From Actinoplanes auranticolor (GTDB lineage: Bacteria > Actinomycetota > Actinomycetes > Mycobacteriales > Micromonosporaceae), in assembly GCF_018332655.1 (NCBI RefSeq), contig NZ_BOQL01000058.1, forward strand, positions 1 through 64,000: DNA of 64,000 bases, written 5' to 3'. The position numbers were made by a program, and so were the translations under genes. The notes under the pieces are model-generated. The model was given only the letters and a program-made list of their open reading frames with translations, searched no databases and was not told the DNA's origin. Below, piece by piece: positions 24,103 through 32,640 of this stretch. Each line of letters starts with the position of its first letter. The stretch's first letter is position 1.

Positions 24103-25587
24103 ATGCTTTCCGCCACCATGACCGTCGACCCCGCGTTCCGGGTGGGCGACGTGGACCCGCGGCTGTACGGCTCGTTCGTCGAGCACATGGGCCGCTGCGT
24201 CTACACGGGCATCTACGAGCCCGGGCACCCGAGCGCCGACGAGAACGGCTTCCGGCAGGACACCGCGGACCTGGTCCGCGAGCTCGGCGTCCCGCTGGTG
24301 CGCTATCCCGGCGGCAACTTCGTCTCGGGTTACCGCTGGGAGGACGGCATCGGCCCGGTCGGCGAGCGGCCCACCCGCCTCGACCTGGCCTGGCGCTCGC
24401 TGGAGTCCAACCACGTCGGCGTCGGCGAGTTCATGACCTGGGCCCGGACCGTCGGCGTGGAGCCGATGATGGCGGTCAACCTGGGCACCCGGGGCATCGA
24501 CGCGGCCCGGTCCCTGGTCGAGTACTGCAACCACCCGGGCGGCACGTACTGGTCGGACCTGCGCGGCGGCGACCCGTACGGGATCAAGACCTGGTGCCTG
24601 GGCAACGAACTGGACGGCCCGTGGCAGATCGGCCACAAGACCGCGGCCGAGTACGCCCGCCTGGCGCTGGAGACGGCCAAGGCGATGCGCCAGGTCGACC
24701 CGTCGATCGAGCTCGTCGCCTGCGGCAGCTCGGGTCGGCAGATGCCGACGTTCGGCAGCTGGGAGGCCACGGTGCTGGCGGAGACGTACGACGCCGTGGA
24801 CTACGTGTCGATGCACGCCTACTACCAGCAGCACGGTGATGACCGGGACAGCTTCCTGGCCTGTGCCACCGACATGGACCAGTTCATCGACGAGCTCGTC
24901 GCCACGGCCGACCACGTGCGCGCGGTGGGCCGGCACCGCAAGCGGATCAACATCTCGTTCGACGAGTGGAACGTCTGGTACCAGAGCCGCTTCGCCGGCG
25001 AGAAGAACCTGGCCGTCGAGCACCAGCCCCGGCTGATCGAGGACGTCTACTCGGTCACCGACGCCGTCGTGGTCGGCAACCTGCTGATCAGCCTGCTGCG
25101 CCACGCCGACCGGGTGAAGATCGGCTGCCAGGCGCAGCTGGTCAACGTCATCGCCACCATCATGACCGAGCCGGGCGGGACGGCGTGGCGGCAGGCGAGC
25201 TTCCACCCGTACGCGCTGACGACCCGCTACGGGCGCGGCACCGTGTTGCAGCCGGCCATCACGGCACCGACGCACGAGACGGCCCGGCACGGCGAGGTCC
25301 CGCTGCTGGACGCGGTCGCCGTGCAGACGGAGGCGGGCGTGGTGCTCTTCGCGGTGAACAGGTCGCAGACCGAGCCGATGACCCTGAACGTGGACCTGCG
25401 CGCCGTGCCCGGCCTGACCTCGGCCACCCACACGGTGCTCACGGACGACGACCCGGACGCGGTCAACACCGCCCAGCAGCCCGACCGGGTGCAGCCGCGC
25501 GACCTGAGCGAGCCCCAACTGGACGGTGGCCGGCTGCGGGCCGAGCTCCCGGCCCTGTCCTGGAACATGATCAGGATCGGCGGCTGA
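24103..25587 (+). CDS. Alpha-N-arabinofuranosidase, GH51
   Basis: This enzyme removes terminal arabinofuranosyl residues from arabinan or arabinoxylan oligosaccharides. The 494-residue protein has no signal peptide, so it works on imported oligosaccharides in the cytosol. The GH51 acid/base Glu169 is in WCLGNELDGPWQ and the nucleophile Glu288 is in FDEWNVWY. VRYPGGNFVSGYRWEDG near residues 66-83 is a further family signature. ATG 24103 follows the second permease by two bases, so the whole set is one operon: import plus intracellular hydrolysis. Its end overlaps the convergent small gene by 17 bp. Confidence 0.93.
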   Translation: MLSATMTVDPAFRVGDVDPRLYGSFVEHMGRCVYTGIYEPGHPSADENGFRQDTADLVRELGVPLVRYPGGNFVSGYRWEDGIGPVGERPTRLDLAWRSLESNHVGVGEFMTWARTVGVEPMMAVNLGTRGIDAARSLVEYCNHPGGTYWSDLRGGDPYGIKTWCLGNELDGPWQIGHKTAAEYARLALETAKAMRQVDPSIELVACGSSGRQMPTFGSWEATVLAETYDAVDYVSMHAYYQQHGDDRDSFLACATDMDQFIDELVATADHVRAVGRHRKRINISFDEWNVWYQSRFAGEKNLAVEHQPRLIEDVYSVTDAVVVGNLLISLLRHADRVKIGCQAQLVNVIATIMTEPGGTAWRQASFHPYALTTRYGRGTVLQPAITAPTHETARHGEVPLLDAVAVQTEAGVVLFAVNRSQTEPMTLNVDLRAVPGLTSATHTVLTDDDPDAVNTAQQPDRVQPRDLSEPQLDGGRLRAELPALSWNMIRIGG

Positions 25588-26008
25588 ACCGCAGCTCCAT
25601 CCAGCGGCGCTCGCGGCCGTCCGCGTCCCGGACGACCCAGTGCGCCCGCATCGACCGGCCGTCGGCGGCCACGCGCAACACGGCGTGGGCCGTCGCGGCC
25701 CGGAAGGTCCACTCCCCGTCCCCGTCGACGGCTGCCTCCGACGTCTCGACACCGCCCCGGTCGTCGTAGGCCCGGGTGGGGAAGGCTCCGCGCGCGGGGT
25801 CGTACGGCTCGAAGATCTCCAGGGCCCGGGTGCGCTCCCCGCCGATCACCACGTCGACGCGGTGCACGACGAACGGGCCGAGCCACTCGTAGGCGTCGGT
25901 GCCGTCGATCCCGGCGACCACGGTGCTGCCGTCGGCGCCGAACATCTCCCCCTGGGTGTGCCAGTCGCCGATGAGCGGCGCCAGCGTCGGGTGATCGGTT
26001 TCGCTCAT
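25571..26008 (-). CDS. DUF1579-like small protein
   Basis: The 145-residue protein begins TLAPLIGDWHTQGEMFG, the GxWxxxG opening of lipocalin-like DUF1579 proteins, and continues as alternating beta strands (ALEIFEPYDPARGAF...WTFRAATAHAVLRV). The function is unknown. Its ATG overlaps the stop of the phosphoesterase gene by 4 bp (26005-26008), so the two are coupled. Confidence 0.6.
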   Translation of the reverse strand: MSETDHPTLAPLIGDWHTQGEMFGADGSTVVAGIDGTDAYEWLGPFVVHRVDVVIGGERTRALEIFEPYDPARGAFPTRAYDDRGGVETSEAAVDGDGEWTFRAATAHAVLRVAADGRSMRAHWVVRDADGRERRWMELRFSRRS

Positions 26009-26763
26009 CCGATCAGGATCGCATCCTCGAAGACCAGCGGGGCCCACCGCGGGGCGCCGGCGCGGCCGTGTTTGGGGTCGACGCCGACGAAGCGGGAACC
26101 GCCGATCCTGGTGAACGTGTGCCGGGCCGCCCAGTCCACGGTGGTGCGCTGCCGGATCCGCTCGCCGCACAGCCAGGCGCGGTGCCGGAAGTCGACGATG
26201 CTCGAGTGGCCGTGCAGCTGGCTGAACGGGGGCGGCTCGGCGGCGTGCAGCCAGGACTCGTACACGTCGGGGCCGGCCTCCGCCCACAGCGGGCCGCGGT
26301 CGTGCCACAGCAGTTCCTCGGGCCGGGTGTTGAGCAGGTCCGCGGCCGTCCCGGCGGTGACCGGCGCGCCGAGGTGCTGCCAGGCGCCGACGGTCAGCGC
26401 GGCGTGGGTGAGCAGGAACTCCTCGCCCCCGGCGGTCCGCAGCGCGGCGGCCACCCGGAGCTGGTCGCGCAGCCACCAGCCGCGCAGCAGGGCGGCGTCA
26501 CTCTCGGCCAGCGGCTCCGGCCAGAACACGTCACCGCCGAGGTACTGCGACTCGTGGTTGCCGATGAGCTGGATCCAGCGGGCGGGCGCGGTCGCCAGCC
26601 GCTCGGCGACGAAAGCCAGCACGCCGGAGCTGTCCGGCCCCCGGTCGACCAGATCCCCGACCTGGACGACCACGGTGTCCTCGTCGGCGGTCAGCCCGCC
26701 GACCGCGTCGGCCAGGTGCCGCGCGCACCCGCCGACGTCCCCGATCACCACGACCCGCGTCAT
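26005..26763 (-). CDS. Metallophosphoesterase
   Basis: The 252-residue calcineurin-like phosphoesterase has the metal-ligand motifs in order: VVVIGDVGG (GDxxG in place of the common GDxHG), VQVGDLVDRGPDS, LIGNHE and late His residues (LTHAAL, LHGHSS). The absence of His in motif I (GDVGG) is a deviation. The closest look-alikes are diadenosine tetraphosphatase or serine/threonine phosphatase type proteins. The substrate is unknown. It is first in a two-gene unit with the DUF1579-like gene. Confidence 0.8.
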   Translation of the reverse strand: MTRVVVIGDVGGCARHLADAVGGLTADEDTVVVQVGDLVDRGPDSSGVLAFVAERLATAPARWIQLIGNHESQYLGGDVFWPEPLAESDAALLRGWWLRDQLRVAAALRTAGGEEFLLTHAALTVGAWQHLGAPVTAGTAADLLNTRPEELLWHDRGPLWAEAGPDVYESWLHAAEPPPFSQLHGHSSIVDFRHRAWLCGERIRQRTTVDWAARHTFTRIGGSRFVGVDPKHGRAGAPRWAPLVFEDAILIG

Positions 26764-26890
26764 CGATCAACCTCCGTGCCGACGACGATAGCGCCGATGC
26801 CGCCCACCGGGCCTTGCGCGGTCGATGGATCCCGTCCGGCACAATCGGGGTCCGGACACCCGCTCGAGACCCCACCGGAGCTGCTCCTCC

Positions 26891-27199
26891 ATGTCAACCT
26901 GGCCGATCTGGACCGTGGGTGCCGTGCTGCTGATCGGGGCGGGTTTCGCGGCGGTCGCCGTGCCCCGGCTGCGGGCCGGTGACCTGCACCGGCGTACGGA
27001 ATGGTCGGCTGCCCGGGCCGCGATCGGCACCGCCACCGTCAGCCGCGACGCCTGCCCGGTCCCGGTCGCCGAGGCCGAGCAGCTGTTGAGCCGGGCCGAG
27101 CTGATCGCGGCGGGCCGCGGCGGGCTAGCGGCGGCCCGCGCGGCGGCCGAGTGCGCGCGTCGGGCCGACGCGCTGTGGCGGGCGGCCGCGCGTGGCTGA
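26891..27199 (+). CDS. Small membrane protein, DUF6403-like
   Basis: The 102-residue protein begins with one membrane helix (MSTWPIWTVGAVLLIGAGFAA) and continues with a cytoplasmic Ala/Arg/Glu helical domain containing two Cys. I recall this layout as DUF6403 in Micromonosporaceae. It heads a three-gene overlapping operon (next gene starts 8 bp before its stop). Function unknown. Confidence 0.6.
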   Translation: MSTWPIWTVGAVLLIGAGFAAVAVPRLRAGDLHRRTEWSAARAAIGTATVSRDACPVPVAEAEQLLSRAELIAAGRGGLAAARAAAECARRADALWRAAARG

Positions 27200-28541
27200 C
27201 CGCTTCCCGCGGCCCCGGCCGGAATGGCTGCGCTGGGCGGTGCTCGGCGTCGCCGCCGGCATCCTGGTGATCTTCCTGGGCGCCCAGCGGCAGAGCATCG
27301 AGGTCAGTTACGGCGCCTCCCCGTCGACCGCGCAGCGCATCGACCAGGAGCCGCCCGGTTCGGCCGGCGTGCCCTCGGTCGAGGAGATGAGCGCGCTGAT
27401 CCGGGCGAAGCCGGTGGTCCGGCTGCCCGGTGCCGTTGCGTCCTGGGACGAGGCGGCGGTCCGGGCCGCGGCCGGCGGCGCCGAGGTGCGCATCCTGGTC
27501 GCGCCGCCCGGGCTGGACAAAGCGGAGCAGGATCGGGTCCGCGACGTCGAGGGGGCCACCGTCCGGATCATCGGCACCCAGGTCAGCGGCGGGCTCTACC
27601 GGTCCACGGGCAGCACGGCGGCCGACTGGCGGTCCCAGTTCGCCACCGGTGACGTGACGACCCTGCTGATGGGCCTGGTCGCGGAGCTGAACGACCAGCC
27701 GGCACCCGCGGAGACCGACCGGTTGGCCCGGCGCGACCCGAGCGCCGCGGAACTGCGGGCGGTCACCGCCGACCTGCGGCGCACGGGCGTGCACGTCGCT
27801 GCGGGCGCGACCCTGACCGAGGTGCCGGCGGCTGCCGCGGCGGCGGCCTTCCCGGGCCGCAGAGCGCTGTACGTGGCCCTGCCCCAGCAGCCGGCCGGGA
27901 AACCGGTCCCCCGCTACGGACCGGCGCTGGCGGCGAGCTTCCCGGACACCCCGATCGTGGTGATGTACGGATCGTGGATCGAGTACGACGGTCCCGACGC
28001 GGCCGGGTTCGCCGAGCTGGCCACGGCCACCTACTACGGCCGGTTCGGTGACCTGCTCAGCCGGTCGGCGTACCCGCAGCGGGCGGTGCTGGCCACGTAC
28101 CTGGACCGGGCCGCCGACGTCCGCTACTCCGGGCTGTTCGACCGGCCCCTGCCGTACCGCCCGCTCGACCCGGTCCGGGTCGCCCTGCCCGCCCTGCCGT
28201 GGTTGTTCACCGCCTGCGTCGTCGCCTTCCTGCTGCTGTCGGCGCGGTCGGTCCGCCGGCCGGCCCCGAGTGCGCCGAGCCTGGGGACACCCGCCCGGTT
28301 GGCCGGCCTGACCGGGCTGGCCGTCGAGATGTCGGCGCTCACCTCGCGGGCCAGTGACCCGGCGCTGACCCGTGGCATCACCAAGCTGCTGGCGGCCCGC
28401 GACGCCCTCGCCGGGAACCTGCCGGATCCGCACGCCCGCGAGCTGCTGGACGATGCCGAGGCCGAGCTCGACGAGGCGGCCCAGCACCTGCCGTTCGACG
28501 GCTACCGGCCCGGCGACTACCTGCGCCGGAGGCCGGCGTGA
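27192..28541 (+). CDS. Large membrane protein of unknown function
   Basis: The 449-residue protein has an N-terminal helix (about 13-30), a large extracytoplasmic domain (35-330) with mixed alpha/beta character (VRILVAPPGLDKAEQDRV, GRRALYVALPQQP, PDTPIVVMYGSWIEYDG), a second helix (about 335-354) and a helical cytoplasmic tail. I do not recognise the family. The overlap with both neighbours (8 bp and 4 bp) shows a fixed operon, so the three products probably form one membrane complex. Confidence 0.65.
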   Translation: MADRFPRPRPEWLRWAVLGVAAGILVIFLGAQRQSIEVSYGASPSTAQRIDQEPPGSAGVPSVEEMSALIRAKPVVRLPGAVASWDEAAVRAAAGGAEVRILVAPPGLDKAEQDRVRDVEGATVRIIGTQVSGGLYRSTGSTAADWRSQFATGDVTTLLMGLVAELNDQPAPAETDRLARRDPSAAELRAVTADLRRTGVHVAAGATLTEVPAAAAAAAFPGRRALYVALPQQPAGKPVPRYGPALAASFPDTPIVVMYGSWIEYDGPDAAGFAELATATYYGRFGDLLSRSAYPQRAVLATYLDRAADVRYSGLFDRPLPYRPLDPVRVALPALPWLFTACVVAFLLLSARSVRRPAPSAPSLGTPARLAGLTGLAVEMSALTSRASDPALTRGITKLLAARDALAGNLPDPHARELLDDAEAELDEAAQHLPFDGYRPGDYLRRRPA

Positions 28542-29410
28542 GCAGACGAGTCACGCCGTTCGGCCTCGCCGTGGTGGCCTGCCTGATCCTGGCCGGCTGG
28601 GCCCTGTGGTCCGGCGGCATCCTGGACGGGGCGATCGCCCGGCAGGTCCGCTCGTCGTCGGTCTACGCCGCTCCCGGCATCGAGCTGGACCGCCCGGCCG
28701 CGCAGCGGGTGATCGGTAACCGCCGGCTGGTCGTGATCATGCTGGCGCCCGGCACGGACGACCTGCGGCAGGGCTGCGACGCCGCCCGGCAGGCGGCCAA
28801 GGGCACGCTGGTGCTGGTGCTCAGCCGGCAGGACGACGAGTACGACACGTACGGCTGTGCGCTGCTGCCCGGCGTCGCCGACGAGAACTTCGGCAAGGCC
28901 GCGGTCGCCGAGACGACGATCGGCTCGGGCATCGACGGGTTCGCCGACCGTCCGCTGGAGGCGCTGAAGGTGGTGGCCGTCAACTACGACGGCCTGGTCA
29001 AGGCCGGGGTGGTGCCCGACGGCGCACGGACCATCAGCCCGTCGCTGCCGCGCTATCTGATCGCGGCGGCGGCGATCGCGGCGGTCCTGCTGGGCGCGGC
29101 CGCGCTCTACCTCGCCGGGCGCCGGGCCGGACGGCTCGCGGTCGCGGAAGGTGAACGCCGGGCCGCGGCCGTCGACGCCGGGAACGCCACGAGCGCCGCC
29201 GCGGCGGTCCTCGCGCAACAGATCGTCGACCTGGACGGACGGTCCCCGCGCGGCCGGCAGAAGACCTTCGACAAGCAGTACCGGCGGCTCGCCGGTGACT
29301 ACGCCGATCTGCTCGGTGAGCTCACGGACGGCACGGACCCGGCCGCGCTGGACCGGCGGATCGAGGCCCTCAGCAAGCGGTGCCGGGAGCTGGCCGCCCG
29401 GACGGCTTAG
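28538..29410 (+). CDS. Two-helix membrane protein of unknown function
   Basis: The 290-residue protein has helices at about 7-25 and 168-188, with a ~140-residue outer domain between them that resembles small TPM-like or phosphatase-like alpha/beta domains (NRRLVVIMLAPGTDDLRQGC...). The cytoplasmic tail is coiled-coil-like. GTG 28538 overlaps the previous stop (GTGA). Topology matches that of the preceding gene product. Function unknown. Confidence 0.65.
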   Translation: MSRRVTPFGLAVVACLILAGWALWSGGILDGAIARQVRSSSVYAAPGIELDRPAAQRVIGNRRLVVIMLAPGTDDLRQGCDAARQAAKGTLVLVLSRQDDEYDTYGCALLPGVADENFGKAAVAETTIGSGIDGFADRPLEALKVVAVNYDGLVKAGVVPDGARTISPSLPRYLIAAAAIAAVLLGAAALYLAGRRAGRLAVAEGERRAAAVDAGNATSAAAAVLAQQIVDLDGRSPRGRQKTFDKQYRRLAGDYADLLGELTDGTDPAALDRRIEALSKRCRELAARTA

Positions 29411-29566
29411 GACCGCTGCTGCGGGTCGGGGCGACCGGGCTCAACTGGCGCGATCGCGGACAGCCAGTCGTGCGCGGTCATGGCCGGTGCACCGGTTCCG
29501 CCGCGCTTCATGAGCCAGTGGGACCGCGGCCATGCGTTCGTGGTGCAGTTCGGGGACCGTGCGGGC

Positions 29567-30202
29567 ATGACGCAGGCCTACCGGTGGCGGCTCGCCACGG
29601 AGTTCGGGTTGCTCTTCGTCGTGGTGGTCGGGGCGTACCTCGTCCTCGGCGTACCGGGTGGTCCCATTCCACCGCTGGTCGTGGCGGGCACCCTCGCCGC
29701 GCTGGCTCTGCGCCGCGACGCCGGCTTCGACCGTCGCAGGCTGTGGAACGCCGCCGCGCTCCGGCCGGCGCTGCCGGGTGTGCTGCTGCTGTGGGCGGCG
29801 GTGTCGGTGGTGGCGACGGCCGGCGTGGCCCTGGCCGCCCCCGACCGCCTCTTCGACATGCCGCGCCGGGAGACCGCGCTGTGGCTGGCGGTCGTCCTGC
29901 TGTACCCGCTGCTCTCGGTGTACCCACAGGAGTTGTTGTACCGGGCTTATCTGCTGCACCGGTACGCCCCGCTGTTCGGCACGGGCCGTGGTGCCGCCGC
30001 GGTGAGCGCGGCCGTGTTCAGCTTCGCGCACCTGCTGTTCGGCAACGTCCTGGCGGTCGCCGCGACGCTGGTGGGCGGCTGGCTCTTCGCCCGCCGGTAC
30101 CAGCGGACCCGGTCCCTGCTCGTGGTGTCGGTGGAGCACGCCCTGTACGGCGTCACGATCTTCACCATCGGTCTCGGCGGGTACTTCTACCACGGTGCCT
30201 AG
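29567..30202 (+). CDS. CPBP-family intramembrane metalloprotease-like protein
   Basis: This protein of about 211 residues has six predicted helices. Motif 1 reads YPQELLYRAYLLHRY, where CPBP/Abi proteins normally have EExxxR; the first Glu is Gln here. Motif 2 is FSFAHLLFGN with the zinc-binding His, and motif 3 is VEHALYG. These motifs place it in the CAAX-protease/bacteriocin-processing family; the Glu-to-Gln change may alter activity. ATG 29567 is chosen because homology begins there; upstream starts (29480, 29510) are possible. Confidence 0.75.
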   Translation: MTQAYRWRLATEFGLLFVVVVGAYLVLGVPGGPIPPLVVAGTLAALALRRDAGFDRRRLWNAAALRPALPGVLLLWAAVSVVATAGVALAAPDRLFDMPRRETALWLAVVLLYPLLSVYPQELLYRAYLLHRYAPLFGTGRGAAAVSAAVFSFAHLLFGNVLAVAATLVGGWLFARRYQRTRSLLVVSVEHALYGVTIFTIGLGGYFYHGA

Positions 30203-30205
30203 CGC

Positions 30206-31183
30206 TCAGCTGGCGCGGTCGCGGGCCGCGTCGCACCAGCCCAGCTCGGTGGCGAGGGCGCGGGCGGTCTCGACCAGCTCGATCGCCCAGCGGGACGGGT
30301 GGTGGGCCCGCCACAGCATCGACCACGGGTAGCGGGGCACAGACGGGTCGAGCGGGCGCCAGACCAGCTCGGCGGACACGCCCGCGGTCGACTCCGGGCT
30401 GCAGAGCACACAGCGGCCCTGCAGCACCAGGTCCACGGCCGCGCGCAGGGTCTGCACGCTGCCGGTGAACAGCGTCGGGAAGAAGCCCGCGGACCGGCAG
30501 ACCTCCGCGACGAAGCCGTTGAACTCGGGCGCCTGGTCCTCGTCGGCGAGCAGCAGGGTCTCGTCGCGCAGGTCGCTGACCAGGACGTGGGTCAGGGCGG
30601 CGTACGGATGCCCGGCCGGGACCAGCACGCCCAGCGGATCGAGCCGGAAGATCTCGGCGGTGACCTCCGGATCCGCCCCGGGCAGCCGCCCGATGCCGAC
30701 GTCGAGCCGGCCGTCCGCGAGCAGCCGGCACTGCTCCGGCACGCCGGCCAGCACCTGGTGGATCTCCAGCTCGGGATGGCGGGCCTGCACCGCGCGCAGC
30801 ACCGGCCGCACGGCGTCGTAGCCCTCGTCGAGCACCCCGACGCGCAGGGTCGGCGCGGCGAGCGCCATGCCCTGGGCCAGCGCGGCGGCCCGGTCCACAT
30901 GCTCGACGATCTGCCGGGCCTCGATGAGGAACCGGGCGCCGGCCGGGGTGAGCGCGACGTGCCGGGTGGTGCGATCGACCAGCAGCACGCCGACCGCGCG
31001 TTCGAGGCGCTGCACCTGGGCGCTGAGCGCGGACGGGACGATGTGCTCGCGGGCGGCGGCCCGGCCGAAGTGCAGTTCCTCGGCGAGGGTGACGAAATAC
31101 CGCAGCTGGCGCAGCTCGATGCGGTTGCCGCCGACCGGGTCGGAGACGGCGCGGAGAGCGGTGTGCCGGGGCAGGGTGCTCAT
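30206..31183 (-). CDS. LysR family transcriptional regulator
   Basis: The 325-residue protein has an N-terminal winged helix-turn-helix (about 22-82: IELRQLRYFVTLAEELHFGRAA...LSAQVQRLE) and a type-2 periplasmic-binding-like effector domain. GAGGAGG seven bases before ATG 31183 sets the start. It is divergent from a TauE/SafE-type transporter gene, with two palindromic sites between, the standard layout for a LysR regulator and its target. The inducer is not known. Confidence 0.9.
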   Translation of the reverse strand: MSTLPRHTALRAVSDPVGGNRIELRQLRYFVTLAEELHFGRAAAREHIVPSALSAQVQRLERAVGVLLVDRTTRHVALTPAGARFLIEARQIVEHVDRAAALAQGMALAAPTLRVGVLDEGYDAVRPVLRAVQARHPELEIHQVLAGVPEQCRLLADGRLDVGIGRLPGADPEVTAEIFRLDPLGVLVPAGHPYAALTHVLVSDLRDETLLLADEDQAPEFNGFVAEVCRSAGFFPTLFTGSVQTLRAAVDLVLQGRCVLCSPESTAGVSAELVWRPLDPSVPRYPWSMLWRAHHPSRWAIELVETARALATELGWCDAARDRAS

Positions 31184-31234
31184 GGTGCGACCTCCTCGAT
31201 GACCCCGCTCATCCCATCGATACGTCCCTCGCAG

Positions 31235-31313
31235 TGTTATCGCTAACATTCACGTAGTCAAGGCGTAACGTGGCGGCAACATGCGGCTCGCCCCACCATT
31301 GTTAGCGGTCACA
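31235..31313. promoter_or_regulatory. Two TGTTA-N4-TAACA-like operators
   Basis: TGTTA-TCGC-TAACA at 31235-31248 is a perfect inverted repeat. TGTTA-GCGG-TCACA at 31300-31313 is a one-mismatch copy 65 bp away. They lie in the divergent LysR / transporter promoter region. TATAGT at 31340-31345 is a good -10 for the transporter gene. Binding by the adjacent LysR protein is inferred; the shape also fits LacI-type sites. Confidence 0.5.
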
Positions 31314-31392
31314 GGGTGATTCGGCGTTCCAATAGTTGATATAGTCGACCGAGTTAGTAGACAAGACAGGGATTCTCGCCGAAACTCGACCG

Positions 31393-32313
31393 ATGGATCT
31401 CACCCTGGCGTTCGCCGGACTCGGCGTCGGCATCGTGGTCGGACTCACCGGCATGGGCGGCGGCGCCTTGATGACCCCCATCCTGGTCCTGTTCTTCGGC
31501 GTCCCGCCGGTGGCCGCGGTCTCCAGCGACCTCGCGGCCAGCGCGGTGATGAAGCCGTTCGGCGGCTGGGTGCACGCCCGCCGCGGCACGGTGAACTGGC
31601 GCCTCGTCGCCTGGCTGTGCGCCGGCAGCATCCCGAGCGCCTTCCTCGGCGTGCTGCTGCTGCGCCTGCTCGGCGACGACGAGACCGTGCAGCACACCAT
31701 CAAGATCGCGCTCGGCTGCGCGCTGCTGCTGGCCGCGGGCGGCATGCTGCTCAAGGCCTGGGTGACCCGCCACCAGCGCGGCGACGGCCCGGCCGAGCCG
31801 ATCACGGTACGCCCGATCCCGACCCTGCTGGTCGGCGTGGGCGGCGGCGTGATCGTGGGCCTGACCTCGGTGGGCTCGGGCTCGCTGATCATCGTGGCCC
31901 TGCTGGCGCTGTACCCCAAACTGCGCGCCAACGACGTGGTCGGCACCGACCTGATCCAGGCCATCCCCCTGGTCATCTCGGCCGCGGTGGGCCACGCCCT
32001 CTTCGGCGACCTGCACCTGGACATCGCGGGCGCGGTCCTGATCGGCTCGATCCCGGGCGTGCTCCTCGGCGCCCGCATCTCGTCACGGGCCCCGGGCGGC
32101 ATCGTCCGGGCGGCGCTGGTGATCGTGCTCCTGGCCAGCGCGCTGAAGATGCTCGACGTGCCGACCATGGCGGTGGGAGCGATCACCGGAACGGCGATCC
32201 TGGTCGCCGTCGCCCTGGCGATCTGGCGACGAACCCGGCGGCCAGCCGCGGCGGTCCCGGCCCAGACCGGCCCAGCCGAGGACGAAACCCGCGAAAGCAT
32301 CAACGCCCACTGA
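31393..32313 (+). CDS. TauE/SafE family anion exporter
   Basis: The 306-residue protein has eight predicted membrane helices and the two internally repeated TauE/SafE motifs, GIVVGLTGMGGGALMTPIL (13-31) and GGVIVGLTSVGSGSLIIVALL (about 150-170). Members export sulfite, sulfonates or other small organic anions. Control by the divergent LysR gene is likely. Confidence 0.88.
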   Translation: MDLTLAFAGLGVGIVVGLTGMGGGALMTPILVLFFGVPPVAAVSSDLAASAVMKPFGGWVHARRGTVNWRLVAWLCAGSIPSAFLGVLLLRLLGDDETVQHTIKIALGCALLLAAGGMLLKAWVTRHQRGDGPAEPITVRPIPTLLVGVGGGVIVGLTSVGSGSLIIVALLALYPKLRANDVVGTDLIQAIPLVISAAVGHALFGDLHLDIAGAVLIGSIPGVLLGARISSRAPGGIVRAALVIVLLASALKMLDVPTMAVGAITGTAILVAVALAIWRRTRRPAAAVPAQTGPAEDETRESINAH

Positions 32314-32370
32314 CCGCGGACACTCCAGGCCCAGTCGCTGCCGACACGGGCGGACTACCGACAGACCCGG

Positions 32371-32433
32371 TACCGATAGGGCCGGGCTACCGATAGGGCC
32401 GGGCTACCGATAGGGCCGGGCTACCGATAGGCC
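32371..32433. repeat. 17-bp tandem repeat, three exact copies plus partial
   Basis: The unit TACCGATAGGGCCGGGC occurs exactly at 32371-32387, 32388-32404 and 32405-32421, followed by a 12-bp partial copy. Diverged copies flank it (about 32355 and 32450-32470). The stretch 32314-32640 holds no gene: only this repeat and the terminator at 32532-32567. Confidence 0.85.
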
Positions 32434-32531
32434 AGAACCACCGACAGACCCGGGAGTGCCGATAGGCCCGGCGCCACGGCCAGGCCGGCGCCGCCTACGG
32501 GCCGGCGCCGCCGACAAGCCGGGCTGCCGAT

Positions 32532-32567
32532 CACTCCAGCCCGGCGGTCGGTCGCCGGGCTGGAGTG
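32532..32567. terminator. 15-bp perfect stem-loop between transporter gene and argH
   Basis: CACTCCAGCCCGGCG (32532-32546) pairs perfectly with CGCCGGGCTGGAGTG (32553-32567) across a 6-nt loop. It lies about 75 bp past the argH stop and 220 bp past the transporter stop, so it can end transcription from both sides. No U-tract is present. Confidence 0.75.
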
Positions 32568-32640
32568 GATCGGAGCTGCGTCGTGGTGGCGTGCGGCGGT
32601 GTTGCGGTTGAGGAAGCCGGCGCGCGTACCGGATGAAGGG

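Noticed and set aside
32330..32530. CRISPR array
   Set aside because: The 17-bp units are directly adjacent with no spacers and no cas genes are in the window.
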